Assembly: GCA_945982465.1 (NCBI GenBank)
Contig: CAMFSB010000064.1
Span: 1 to 8,176 of the forward strand
Direction of reading: 5' to 3'
Length of the DNA: 8,176 bases
Origin: an uncultured Faecalibacterium sp.
Lineage (GTDB): Bacteria > Bacillota > Clostridia > Oscillospirales > Ruminococcaceae
Shown here: positions 1-5,661 of the stretch, one piece after another
Layout of the letters: every line of letters begins with the position of its first letter
Numbering within the stretch: the stretch's first letter is position 1
Program-made: the position numbers and the translations under genes
The notes under the pieces: model-generated
What the model saw: only the letters and a program-made list of their open reading frames with translations
Told to the model about the DNA's origin: nothing
The model's database searches: none

Positions 1-112
1 GGATGGGAGAATCTGCGGAAGGCGGCAGCGGCTGAGCGTGCGGCCGGAATCAACCAGGCGCGCGGCTGCGGTGTGTGCGGCGTGCAGGGCAGCAGAACGG
101 CCGCGTTTGCAG

Positions 113-151
113 AAAACCGGCCGCGCCTGCATCCGCAGGGGATCCGGCCGG
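113..151 (-). terminator. Probable intrinsic terminator after the HAD gene pair
   Basis: Read on the minus strand, 34 nt past the stop codon of the gene ending at 185, an outer stem CCGGCC/GGCCGG (146-151 with 117-122) encloses an inner perfect stem CCTGC/GCAGG with a GGAT loop (126-139). A run of four T follows (113-116). Position and orientation suit the end of the HAD transcript. The T run is short and the two stems are joined by an asymmetric bulge, so this is a moderate call. Nothing else in 1-184 looks like a gene or a signal. Confidence 0.42.
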
Positions 152-184
152 CCATGCCGCAGGGGGAGCAAAGCCGTGCCGGGG

Positions 185-1168
185 TCAAGGCGCGAAAGGC
201 GCGCCGCCCAGCACAAACCGTTCCAGCAGCTCGGCCACGCCGTCGTGGTCGCAGTCGGCCCGGGTCACATAGTCGGCCTCGGCCTGCACATGGGCCATGC
301 CGTTGCGCATCACCACAGCCACTCCGGCGGCGCGCAGCATCTGCAAGTCGTTTTCGCTGTCGCCTGCGGCCAGCGTGGCGGCGGGCGGCACGCCCAGGCG
401 GCGGGCCAGCTCCAGCAGGGCCCGGCCCTTGTCCACGCCGGGGGCCGTGATCTCCAGATTATCGGGCGCACCCTGCACCAGCTCGATGCCCGCAAGCTGT
501 ACCAGGGCGGTCCGGGCGCGTTCCAGCTCGGCAGGGCTGGTAAAAAACAGGCAGAACTTTTCCACCTGGCCCGGCCGGGCAGCGGCGTAGGCGGCCAGGT
601 CGGGCGTAACAATGTGAGTCTGGTCGGTCCACTGCCGCAGCGCCGGCCCCACCCGCCGGTATTCCTGCTGCAGGCCGGCCGGGGTGAGCACGTTGCGCCC
701 GGCGGCAAACAGGTTGATCTCGCAGTCAAACGGGCGGATGCAAGCCAATACCGCGTCGGCCCGTTCCGGCGGCAGGGGGCTGCGCGCCAGCACATGGGCC
801 GCAAAGGGGTCGGCCTGGCCCGGCGCAGGGCCGCAGCCTTCCGGCGGGCGGCGCCGCCGCACCGCGGCTGCAGGGTCGGCGCCCAGATCCAGCACCGCCG
901 CCCCGTTGGCAGTGATGGCATACCGCACGCCCGGCAGCGCCAGCACGCATTCCGGCACGGTGGCGGCCGGGCGGCCGGTGGCGGGCACGATCACCGCGCC
1001 CTGCCGTACAGCCGCCTGAATGGCGGCCGCCGTGCGGGGTGTGATGCGCCCGCGGCTGTCCAGCAGGGTGCCGTCCAGATCCAGCGCCGCCAGCCGGATG
1101 GGCGGCGCGGCCTGCCCGCTTTGCGGGCCGATGGGGCCGCTGTGCGGCCGGGGATAATGCTGTTCCAT
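185..1168 (-). CDS. Cof-type HAD-IIB family hydrolase (copy 1 of a tandem pair)
   Basis: A 327-residue cytoplasmic phosphatase of the haloacid dehalogenase superfamily, Cof/YidA-like type, which usually removes phosphate from sugar phosphates or other small phosphorylated metabolites. Its own substrate cannot be read from sequence. Motif I is DLDGT (D30 nucleophile, D32 acid/base), motif II is the T64 in ATGR, motif III is K247 in GVDKG, and motif IV is GDSEND (269-274). The IIB cap lies between motifs II and III. The start at 1168 is chosen because AAAGGA lies six bases upstream; the open frame continues to 1435 but has no ribosome site there. Two oddities against its neighbour at 1458-2291: an extra N-terminal tail of about 18 residues, and about 25 extra Pro/Arg-rich residues in the cap near 100-125. 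The protein is therefore longer than the family's usual 260-280 residues. Probably cotranscribed with the upstream paralogue, 289 bases away; I see no convincing promoter in that gap. Confidence 0.9.
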   Translation of the reverse strand: MEQHYPRPHSGPIGPQSGQAAPPIRLAALDLDGTLLDSRGRITPRTAAAIQAAVRQGAVIVPATGRPAATVPECVLALPGVRYAITANGAAVLDLGADPAAAVRRRRPPEGCGPAPGQADPFAAHVLARSPLPPERADAVLACIRPFDCEINLFAAGRNVLTPAGLQQEYRRVGPALRQWTDQTHIVTPDLAAYAAARPGQVEKFCLFFTSPAELERARTALVQLAGIELVQGAPDNLEITAPGVDKGRALLELARRLGVPPAATLAAGDSENDLQMLRAAGVAVVMRNGMAHVQAEADYVTRADCDHDGVAELLERFVLGGAPFAP

Positions 1169-1180
1169 AAAGGTTCCTTT

Positions 1181-1219
1181 CGTTTGCAAAAAAGGCGGGC
1201 GTTTGCAAAAAGAGGCGGG
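1181..1219. repeat. Tandem duplication of 19-20 bp upstream of the first HAD gene
   Basis: Two head-to-tail copies begin CGTTTGCAAAAA and end GGCGGG, at 1181-1199 and 1200-1219, differing by one extra G in the second. They end one base from the minus-strand ribosome binding site of the gene starting at 1168, so they form its immediate leader. The rest of the 1169-1457 gap holds GC-rich sequence, two copies of CGCCCCGGGCGGG-like sequence, and an 8-bp direct repeat GCACACTT (1430-1437, 1452-1459). No promoter or terminator is convincing there. Confidence 0.7.
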
Positions 1220-1457
1220 CGACGGCCGCGAAGCCGGCGGCGGTCGATCGGGGTGCTGCAAGCGCAGGCCCGGCAATAGCTGCGCCCCGGGCGGGATTGC
1301 ACGTTTGGGGCTGTCGGCGGGCGGCAGGGGCATGCGGCCGCACATCCGGCCGAAAGCTGCCGCCCGGTCGTGCGCTGCCGCGCCCCGGCGCGTACCGAAC
1401 AACGGTCTGTGGCCGCCCCGGGCGGGGGAGCACACTTTGGGCTGCGGGCGGGCACAC

Positions 1458-2291
1458 TTATGCCCGGCCCAGAATCAACCGTTCCACCGCCAGGGCCACG
1501 CCGTCCTCGTTGTTGGAGGCGGTGATATAGTCCGCCGCGGCCTTTACCTCATCAAAGGCGTTGGCCATGGCCACGCCCACGCCCGCCGCGCGCAACATGG
1601 CGGTGTCGTTGCCGCCGTCGCCGCAGGCCATGGTGGCTTCGGGCGGGATGCCCAGCGCGGCGGCCAGCGCCAGCAGGCCGGTGCCCTTGTCCACGCCCGG
1701 GGCGTTCAGCTCCATGTTGTGCGGCAGGCTGGAGACCGGTGCAAGCCCCAGTGCCTCCATCTCGCCCCAGGCGCGCAGGCGCTCGTCCTCATGGCGGAAA
1801 AACAGGGTCAGCTTTTCCACGCCGTCGGGCTGGGCGGCGATCAAGCCGCGCAGATCCTCCACCGGTGTGCGGGACGCGCGCAGGTACGGCAGCAGGTTGG
1901 GCGGCACCAGATGGTCAAACGCGGCCAGATTGCGGGTGGTGGTGTAGCCCTTGCCGTCCTGAAACAGGTCGATGGTGCAGTCGTAGCAAGCCAGGCGGTC
2001 GTAGGCGCGCAGGGCCAGCGCGGTGGGCAGGTACTGCCGCACGATGCTGACCCCGGCGGCCAGATCCTCCACCCGCGCCCCGTTGGACACCAGGGCGTAC
2101 CGCACGCCGGGCAGGGCCAGAAAGTCCGGCGCGATGCCGCTGACCGTGCGCCCGGTGGCCGGGATCACCACCACGCCCCGGGCCAGCGCTTCGGTCAGCG
2201 CCGCGGCGGTGCGGGGCGAAATGCGTTTTTCATCGTTGAGGACGGTGCCGTCCAGATCCAGCGCCAGCAGGCGGATGGGCAGATGTTCCAT
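1458..2291 (-). CDS. Cof-type HAD-IIB family hydrolase (copy 2 of a tandem pair)
   Basis: A 277-residue soluble HAD phosphatase of the Cof type and of normal family length. Motif I is LDLDGT with D12 as nucleophile and D14 as acid/base, motif II is T46 in ATGRT, motif III is K202 in GVDKG, and motif IV is GDGGND (224-229), whose D225 and D229 should hold Mg2+. The region between about 75 and 190 is the alpha/beta IIB cap that selects substrate. The start at 2291 is supported by GAAAGGAA 11 bases upstream and by the usual MxxxPIRLLALDLDGT-type beginning. It is the promoter-proximal gene of the minus-strand pair and is clearly paralogous to the gene at 185-1168: they share the ITPRTAAA/ISPRTAAA, PATGR, LPGVRYA and APGVDKG blocks. 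Substrate unknown; sugar phosphates are the family's usual targets. Confidence 0.93.
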   Translation of the reverse strand: MEHLPIRLLALDLDGTVLNDEKRISPRTAAALTEALARGVVVIPATGRTVSGIAPDFLALPGVRYALVSNGARVEDLAAGVSIVRQYLPTALALRAYDRLACYDCTIDLFQDGKGYTTTRNLAAFDHLVPPNLLPYLRASRTPVEDLRGLIAAQPDGVEKLTLFFRHEDERLRAWGEMEALGLAPVSSLPHNMELNAPGVDKGTGLLALAAALGIPPEATMACGDGGNDTAMLRAAGVGVAMANAFDEVKAAADYITASNNEDGVALAVERLILGRA

Positions 2292-2327
2292 AGCGGGTCG
2301 GTTCCTTTCGTGGGGGGTGGTGTGAGG

Positions 2328-2357
2328 GGCGGGCCGCGCAAAAGCGGGCCGCCCGCC
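2328..2357 (-). other. Hairpin in the leader of the HAD transcript
   Basis: Arms GGCGGGC (2328-2334) and GCCCGCC (2351-2357) pair fully. Inside, CGC (2335-2337) pairs with GCG (2344-2346), leaving a four-base bulge. It lies between the predicted transcription start (near 2362) and the ribosome site (2302-2310), so it would form at the 5' end of the mRNA. Function unknown; it may only stabilise the message. Confidence 0.4.
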
Positions 2358-2368
2358 TGGTTACTGTC

Positions 2369-2397
2369 ATTGTAATGCGCCGCCGCCGTTTGCGCAA
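2369..2397 (-). promoter_or_regulatory. Sigma-A type promoter for the HAD gene pair
   Basis: On the minus strand, -35 TTGCGC (2397-2392) and -10 TACAAT (2374-2369) are separated by exactly 17 bases. Transcription should start near 2362, giving a leader of about 70 nt before the ATG at 2291. Confidence 0.8.
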
Positions 2398-2528
2398 GGG
2401 CGGGGCAAAAACGCGCAGGGCAAGCAAATCGAAATCGGCACAAAGCCGCCCGGCCCCGGGCCTGCTGTGTACCGCCCGGGGGCGCCTGCACCCCGCACCG
2501 CCCCGGCTTGCGCTTGCCCACCCCGGGT

Positions 2529-2557
2529 TTGCAACCGGCGGCGCGCTGTGCTACAAT
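2529..2557 (+). promoter_or_regulatory. Sigma-A type promoter for the PAP2 gene
   Basis: -35 TTGCAA (2529-2534), a 17-base spacer and -10 TACAAT (2552-2557), with an extended -10 TGC at 2549-2551. The predicted start near 2564 gives a leader of about 30 nt containing the ribosome site AAAGGA at 2577-2582. Confidence 0.85.
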
Positions 2558-2594
2558 AAGCTGCATGCTGTTTGTGAAAGGAATTTTATACCCT

Positions 2595-3239
2595 ATGAAA
2601 CTGAAAACCCTGCTCACCGCCCGGCCGCATCTGGCCTATCAGCTGTTCTGGGTGCTGTATCTGGTGTGGTTTTTTACGCTCGACCGGCTCATTTCCACGC
2701 CGAAATACATCATCTGGTGCCCGCTGGATGACCGCATCCCGTTCTGCGAGTGGTTTTTTATCCCCTATTGCAGCTGGTTTTTCCTGCTGGCGGGGGTGCT
2801 GGCCTCGCTGTGGTGGTGCGACACGCCCTCCTACGACAAGCTGTGCAAAATGATGTTCTCGGGCATGATCTTCTGCCTGGTGGTGTACATGATCTGGCCC
2901 AACGGCCTGGCGCTGCGGCCCGACCTGGCCGCCCTTGGCCGCGAAAACCTGGGCACCTGGGTGATGAGCCTGCTGTGGCGGGCCGATTCGCCCACCAATG
3001 TCTGCCCGTCCATCCACTGCCAAAGCTCGGCGGCCATGGCGCTGGCGTTCAGCAAAAGCGCGCTGGCCAAACACCGCCCGGCGCTCAAGGCGGCGGCCTG
3101 GCTGTGGGCAGGGCTGATCTGCGTGTCCACCGTGTTCACCAAGCAGCACTCGGTGATCGACGTGGCATGCGGCGTGGCACTGGTGATCCCCTGGTATTTT
3201 ATTTTGTATTGCAGAGGGGAAAATAAACAGAGCGTATAA
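2595..3239 (+). CDS. PAP2-superfamily membrane phosphatase
   Basis: A 214-residue integral membrane protein of the type 2 phosphatidic acid phosphatase superfamily, which removes phosphate or pyrophosphate from lipid or other phosphoesters at the membrane. Hydrophobic segments lie near residues 13-30, 52-75, 86-101, 163-181 and 187-205, so five or six helices. The family signature is visible as CPSIH (137-141) and TKQHSVID (182-189), with H141 and H185 as the expected catalytic histidines and D189 supporting H185. RP-like residues at 108-109 (LRPD) may stand for the first signature. In the third motif the usual Ser-Arg is replaced by a TKQH form. The start at 2595 is chosen because AAAGGA lies 12 bases upstream; in-frame upstream ATGs lack a ribosome site and lie before or at the predicted transcription start. 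It has its own promoter and is divergent from the HAD genes. No neighbouring gene identifies the lipid substrate. Confidence 0.85.
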   Translation: MKLKTLLTARPHLAYQLFWVLYLVWFFTLDRLISTPKYIIWCPLDDRIPFCEWFFIPYCSWFFLLAGVLASLWWCDTPSYDKLCKMMFSGMIFCLVVYMIWPNGLALRPDLAALGRENLGTWVMSLLWRADSPTNVCPSIHCQSSAAMALAFSKSALAKHRPALKAAAWLWAGLICVSTVFTKQHSVIDVACGVALVIPWYFILYCRGENKQSV

Positions 3240-3308
3240 CCCGCCCGCTTCGCGCAAAAGCGACGAATTTTGCCCATCCCGGCGGCAAAACCTTGGCGCA
3301 GCCGCCAG

Positions 3309-3336
3309 TTGCACACAAAAAATCCTGTGCTATACT
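3309..3336 (+). promoter_or_regulatory. Sigma-A type promoter for the folT-folC operon
   Basis: -35 TTGCAC (3309-3314), a 16-base spacer and -10 TATACT (3331-3336), with an extended -10 TGC (3328-3330). Transcription should begin near 3343, just before the riboswitch, leaving a leader of about 243 nt. Bases 3240-3308 upstream hold no gene. Confidence 0.8.
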
Positions 3337-3345
3337 ATAACCATC

Positions 3346-3448
3346 AACAGAGTAAGGCTGTGCGCGTCAAGTGCCGCATCAACGGGGAGTTGTGCTGCGG
3401 ACGAAGGGGGAATGGCCCCCGCGGTGTGCAGCCTGCATCCCGCTGCTG
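3346..3448 (+). promoter_or_regulatory. Tetrahydrofolate (THF) riboswitch aptamer
   Basis: The leader matches the folT-associated THF aptamer in order of blocks and in pairing. Conserved blocks are AGAGTA (3349-3354), GTCAAGTG (3366-3373), ACGAA (3401-3405), CGCGGTG (3420-3426) and TGCATCC (3434-3440). Stems: GGCTG (3356-3360) with CAGCC (3429-3433); CCGCA (3374-3378) with TGCGG (3396-3400), extended by CAAC (3380-3383) with GTTG (3389-3392); and GGGGG (3406-3410) with CCCCC (3416-3420). The loop bases GGGA (3385-3388) can pair with TCCC (3438-3441), the expected pseudoknot. The closing stem CAG/CTG (3348-3350 with 3443-3445) is short. Known THF riboswitches turn off folate uptake or synthesis genes when folate is plentiful, which fits the folT-folC genes downstream. 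Between here and the translation hairpin (3449-3540) lies another foldable stretch: ACAGG (3455-3459) with CCTGT (3511-3515), and CGGCA-TTG-TGCCG (3473-3485). Confidence 0.9.
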
Positions 3449-3540
3449 CATGGAACAGGTACCGGCGGGGTGCGGCATTGTGCCGGGCCTTGCCGCCCGT
3501 TCTGCCGCGCCCTGTGTCAAAAAACGCAAACACGTTCCCG

Positions 3541-3578
3541 ACCTTCTTTTATGTAGCCGCACGGACATAAAAGGAGGT
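3541..3578 (+). promoter_or_regulatory. Shine-Dalgarno-sequestering hairpin before folT
   Basis: The arm ACCTTCTTTTATGT (3541-3554) pairs with ACATAAAAGGAGGT (3565-3578) over 14 bp with one G-U pair and a 10-base loop. The 3' arm contains the whole strong ribosome site AAAGGAGG (3570-3577), eight bases before the ATG at 3586. With the THF aptamer upstream, this is the likely expression platform acting on translation; no T-run terminator is present in the leader. Confidence 0.8.
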
Positions 3579-3585
3579 TTTTATT

Positions 3586-4149
3586 ATGTCTGGTGGTTCC
3601 CGCGATTTCCGCAAACTCCGTTCCCGCATCCGCATGATGTGCTACATCGGCGTGATGGCCGCGCTGTATGTGGTGCTGGCCTTGTTCGTGTCCATCCGCG
3701 CCGGCAACCTGCGCATCACCTTCGCCTCGCTGCCGGTCATTGTCACGGCGGTGCTGTTCGGCCCGGGGGCGGGCGCGGCGGTGGCGCTGGTGGGCGAGTT
3801 TTTCAACCAGCTGCTGACCTACGGCCTGTCGCCCACCATGCCGCTGTGGATGCTGCCGCCCGCTTTGCGCGGCCTTATGGTGGGCCTTGCCGCCCGCTGG
3901 CTGGCCAAGGGCGGCAAACTGCCCGAAAGCCGGCCCGTGCCCTATTATGTGTGCATCGTGGGCGCGGCGCTGCTCACCACCGCCGCCAACACGGTGGCCA
4001 TCTGGCTGGACAGCGTGTTCTGGGGCTACTACTCGTTTGCGTATGTGTTCGGGGCCACCGCGTCCCGGCTGGTGGCCGGCGTGGTCACCGCCGTGCTGAT
4101 GGCCACCGCGTCCATCCCGCTGGTGCGCAAGCTGCGGGGGCGGGTGTAA
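3586..4149 (+). CDS. folT: ECF transporter substrate-binding (S) component, folate type
   Basis: A 187-residue membrane protein, the substrate-capturing subunit of an energy-coupling factor importer, most likely FolT for folate. Hydrophobic segments lie near 17-36, 46-62, 64-80, 85-104, 120-141 and 150-178, matching the six-helix S-component fold and length. The early basic stretch before helix 1, the RITFASLPVI segment (43-52), the FGPGAGAAV turn (59-67) and NQLLTYGLSPTMPLWMLPPA (74-93) resemble clostridial FolT proteins. The specificity call rests mainly on context: a THF riboswitch in the leader and folC one base downstream. The shared ECF module (two ATPases and the T component) is not in this window and is presumably encoded elsewhere. 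The start at 3586 follows AAAGGAGG with an eight-base gap. Expression should fall when cellular THF is high. Confidence 0.88.
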   Translation: MSGGSRDFRKLRSRIRMMCYIGVMAALYVVLALFVSIRAGNLRITFASLPVIVTAVLFGPGAGAAVALVGEFFNQLLTYGLSPTMPLWMLPPALRGLMVGLAARWLAKGGKLPESRPVPYYVCIVGAALLTTAANTVAIWLDSVFWGYYSFAYVFGATASRLVAGVVTAVLMATASIPLVRKLRGRV

Positions 4150-4150
4150 C

Positions 4151-5443
4151 ATGAGCTACGAAAGCACGCTGGCCTACATCCACGCCGTGCAGTGGGTGGG
4201 TAGCCGGCCGGGGCTGGCGCGCATCCGCACGCTGCTGGCCGCCCTGGGCAACCCGCAGAAAACCCTTCGCTTTGTGCATGTGGCCGGCACCAACGGCAAG
4301 GGCAGCACCTGCGCCATGCTGGCCGCCTGCCTGCAGGCGGCGGGGTATCGGGTAGGGCTGTTCACCTCGCCGTTTCTCAACCGCTTCAACGAGCGCATCC
4401 AGGTGGACGGCGTGCCCATCCCGGACGAAGAACTGGAAGCCGTCACCGACGCGGTGCGCCCCTTTGCCGACGCCATGGCCGACCCGCCCACCGAGTTTGA
4501 GCTGATCTGCGCCATCGGTATGGTGTATTTTGCCAGACAGCGCTGCGACATCGTGGTGCTGGAGGTGGGCCTGGGCGGCGCGCTGGACCGCTCCGTCGTG
4601 TTCGACCCGCCGGAATGCGCGGTGATCACCGCGGTGGGCTATGACCATGTCAGGGAGCTGGGCCCCACGCTGGCGCAGATCGCTGCGGCCAAGGCGGGCA
4701 TCATCAAGCCCGGCAGCCCGGTGGTGTACTACGGCAGTGAGCCGGAAGCCGACGCCGTGGTGCGCAGCGCCTGCGCGGCGGCCGGCGCGCCGCTGCACCC
4801 AGTGCCGTTTGACCGGCTGCAGGTGGGCGAAAGCACGCTGGACGCCATCACCTTCAGCTTTGACGGGCTGGACGGCGTGCACCTGCCGCTGATCGGGGCC
4901 TACCAGCCCCGCAACGCGGCTGCGGCCATCACGGCGCTGCGGCTGCTGCGCCAGCGCGGCTGGGCGCTGCCCGACGCGGCCATCCGCACCGGGCTGGAGC
5001 ACACCGCCTGGCCCGGCCGGTTCGAGGTGCTGCGCCGCCGGCCGGTGTTTTTGCTGGACGGCAGCCACAACCCCCAGGGCGTGCGCGCCACGGCCGAAAG
5101 CCTGCGCCGCACCTTCCCGGGGCGGAAGTTCACCTTTTTGCTCAGCATCATGGCCGATAAAGACAGCGCCGACATGCTCTCGGTGCTTGCGCCGCTGGCC
5201 GAACGGTTCGTCACGGTGGCGGCCCATACGCCCCGCGCCCTGCCCGCGCCGGAGCTGGCCGCGCGCATCCGCGCGCTGGGCTGCCCGGCCGAAGCCGCGG
5301 CCACCATTGAAAACGGCGTGGCGCTGGCGCTGCGCCGCGCGGACGGCGGCGTGGTGTGTGCGCTGGGCACGCTGTATTTTTCCGGCGATGTGCGCCGCGC
5401 CGTGGACGCGGTGTTGCCCGCGCCGGGCGGCGAAAAAAGCTGA
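4151..5443 (+). CDS. folC: Folylpolyglutamate synthase (FolC)
   Basis: A 430-residue cytoplasmic Mur-ligase-like enzyme that adds glutamate to reduced folates using ATP, trapping them in the cell. The P-loop is AGTNGKGS (45-52). FTSPFLNRFNERI (71-83) resembles folylpolyglutamate synthases of the Lactobacillus casei type more than the SSPHL form of the bifunctional E. coli enzyme. EVGLGG (138-143), KAGIIKPG (181-188; K181 is the probable carbamylated lysine), AYQPRNA (250-256), WPGRFEV (287-293) and DGSHNP (303-308) follow in the expected order. The usual GGxLDATN segment reads GGALDRSVV (142-150), an unusual variant. The ATG lies one base after the folT stop and the ribosome site is poor (only a G-rich stretch), so translation is probably coupled to folT and shares its THF control. 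No other folate synthesis genes are nearby, which favours a salvage role. Confidence 0.94.
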   Translation: MSYESTLAYIHAVQWVGSRPGLARIRTLLAALGNPQKTLRFVHVAGTNGKGSTCAMLAACLQAAGYRVGLFTSPFLNRFNERIQVDGVPIPDEELEAVTDAVRPFADAMADPPTEFELICAIGMVYFARQRCDIVVLEVGLGGALDRSVVFDPPECAVITAVGYDHVRELGPTLAQIAAAKAGIIKPGSPVVYYGSEPEADAVVRSACAAAGAPLHPVPFDRLQVGESTLDAITFSFDGLDGVHLPLIGAYQPRNAAAAITALRLLRQRGWALPDAAIRTGLEHTAWPGRFEVLRRRPVFLLDGSHNPQGVRATAESLRRTFPGRKFTFLLSIMADKDSADMLSVLAPLAERFVTVAAHTPRALPAPELAARIRALGCPAEAAATIENGVALALRRADGGVVCALGTLYFSGDVRRAVDAVLPAPGGEKS

Positions 5444-5572
5444 GCGCGGCCGGCCGCTCCCGGGCGGCCCCGGCGCGCATCGGCGCATTCAAACACACGG
5501 CTCCCCGCCAGCCGCCCGGCCCGTTTCGGGCGCTGGGGCTGCGGGCGGGGCGCAGGATCTCCGTTTTTTTGC

Positions 5573-5608
5573 AAAGGCAAGGCGCCGGTACTGGCGCTTT
5601 GCCTTTTT
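5573..5608 (+). terminator. Strong intrinsic terminator of the folT-folC operon
   Basis: AAAGGCAAGGCGCC (5573-5586) pairs with GGCGCTTTGCCTTT (5593-5606) over 14 bp with one G-U pair around a six-base loop (GGTACT), and the T tract TTTTT runs 5604-5608. It lies 130 bases after the folC stop. The 5444-5570 stretch before it is GC-rich with no gene visible. Confidence 0.88.
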
Positions 5609-5620
5609 CTGCGCTATACT
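5592..5620 (+). promoter_or_regulatory. Probable promoter for the MATE gene, overlapping the terminator
   Basis: The -10 box TATACT (5615-5620) is clear and lies seven bases after the terminator T tract. The only -35 at 17 bases is TGGCGC (5592-5597), a poor match inside the terminator's 3' arm. Transcription would start near 5627. The -10 is convincing; the -35 is not. Confidence 0.55.
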
Positions 5621-5627
5621 GAAACGA

Positions 5628-5650
5628 AGTACGGCCTGCAAGGCCGTGCT
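5628..5650 (+). other. Hairpin at the very 5' end of the MATE transcript
   Basis: AGTACGGCCT (5628-5637) pairs with AGGCCGTGCT (5641-5650) over 10 bp with one G-U pair and a GCA loop. It begins about where transcription should start and ends 11 bases before the ATG. As DNA it is also an inverted repeat that a dimeric regulator could bind; as RNA it could stabilise the message or limit ribosome access. The sequence does not decide between these. Confidence 0.6.
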
Positions 5651-5661
5651 GCGGATGGGAG

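Larger units (their letters stand above)
2292..2594. other. Divergent intergenic region with back-to-back promoters
   Basis: These 303 bases separate the minus-strand HAD pair from the plus-strand PAP2 gene. They contain one promoter for each direction (2369-2397 minus, 2529-2557 plus), the two leaders, and about 130 bases of GC-rich sequence between the -35 boxes. That middle part includes a near-perfect inverted repeat GCCCGG-CC-CCGGGC at 2448-2461. I see no small gene and no recognisable riboswitch here. Confidence 0.75.

Noticed and set aside
1..10. GGATGGGAGA at the window start also occurs at 5653-5662 before the MATE start
   Set aside because: Only ten bases match and the flanks differ, so chance is sufficient.
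38..1279. Long plus-strand open frame of over 400 codons opposite the first HAD gene
   Set aside because: Arg/Gly/His-rich translation with no family resemblance and no ribosome site; the minus strand carries complete HAD motifs. It is a GC-driven shadow.
1169..1435. N-terminal extension of the first HAD protein to an ATG at 1435
   Set aside because: The added residues are low-complexity and lack a ribosome site, while the ATG at 1168 has AAAGGA at good spacing.
3246..3271. Terminator after the PAP2 gene
   Set aside because: Only a 5-bp stem CGCTT/AAGCG with a seven-base loop, and the four T bases are separated from it; too weak to call.
4085..5488. Minus-strand open frame of 467 codons opposite folC
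   Set aside because: No recognisable domain, and the plus strand has every FolC motif.
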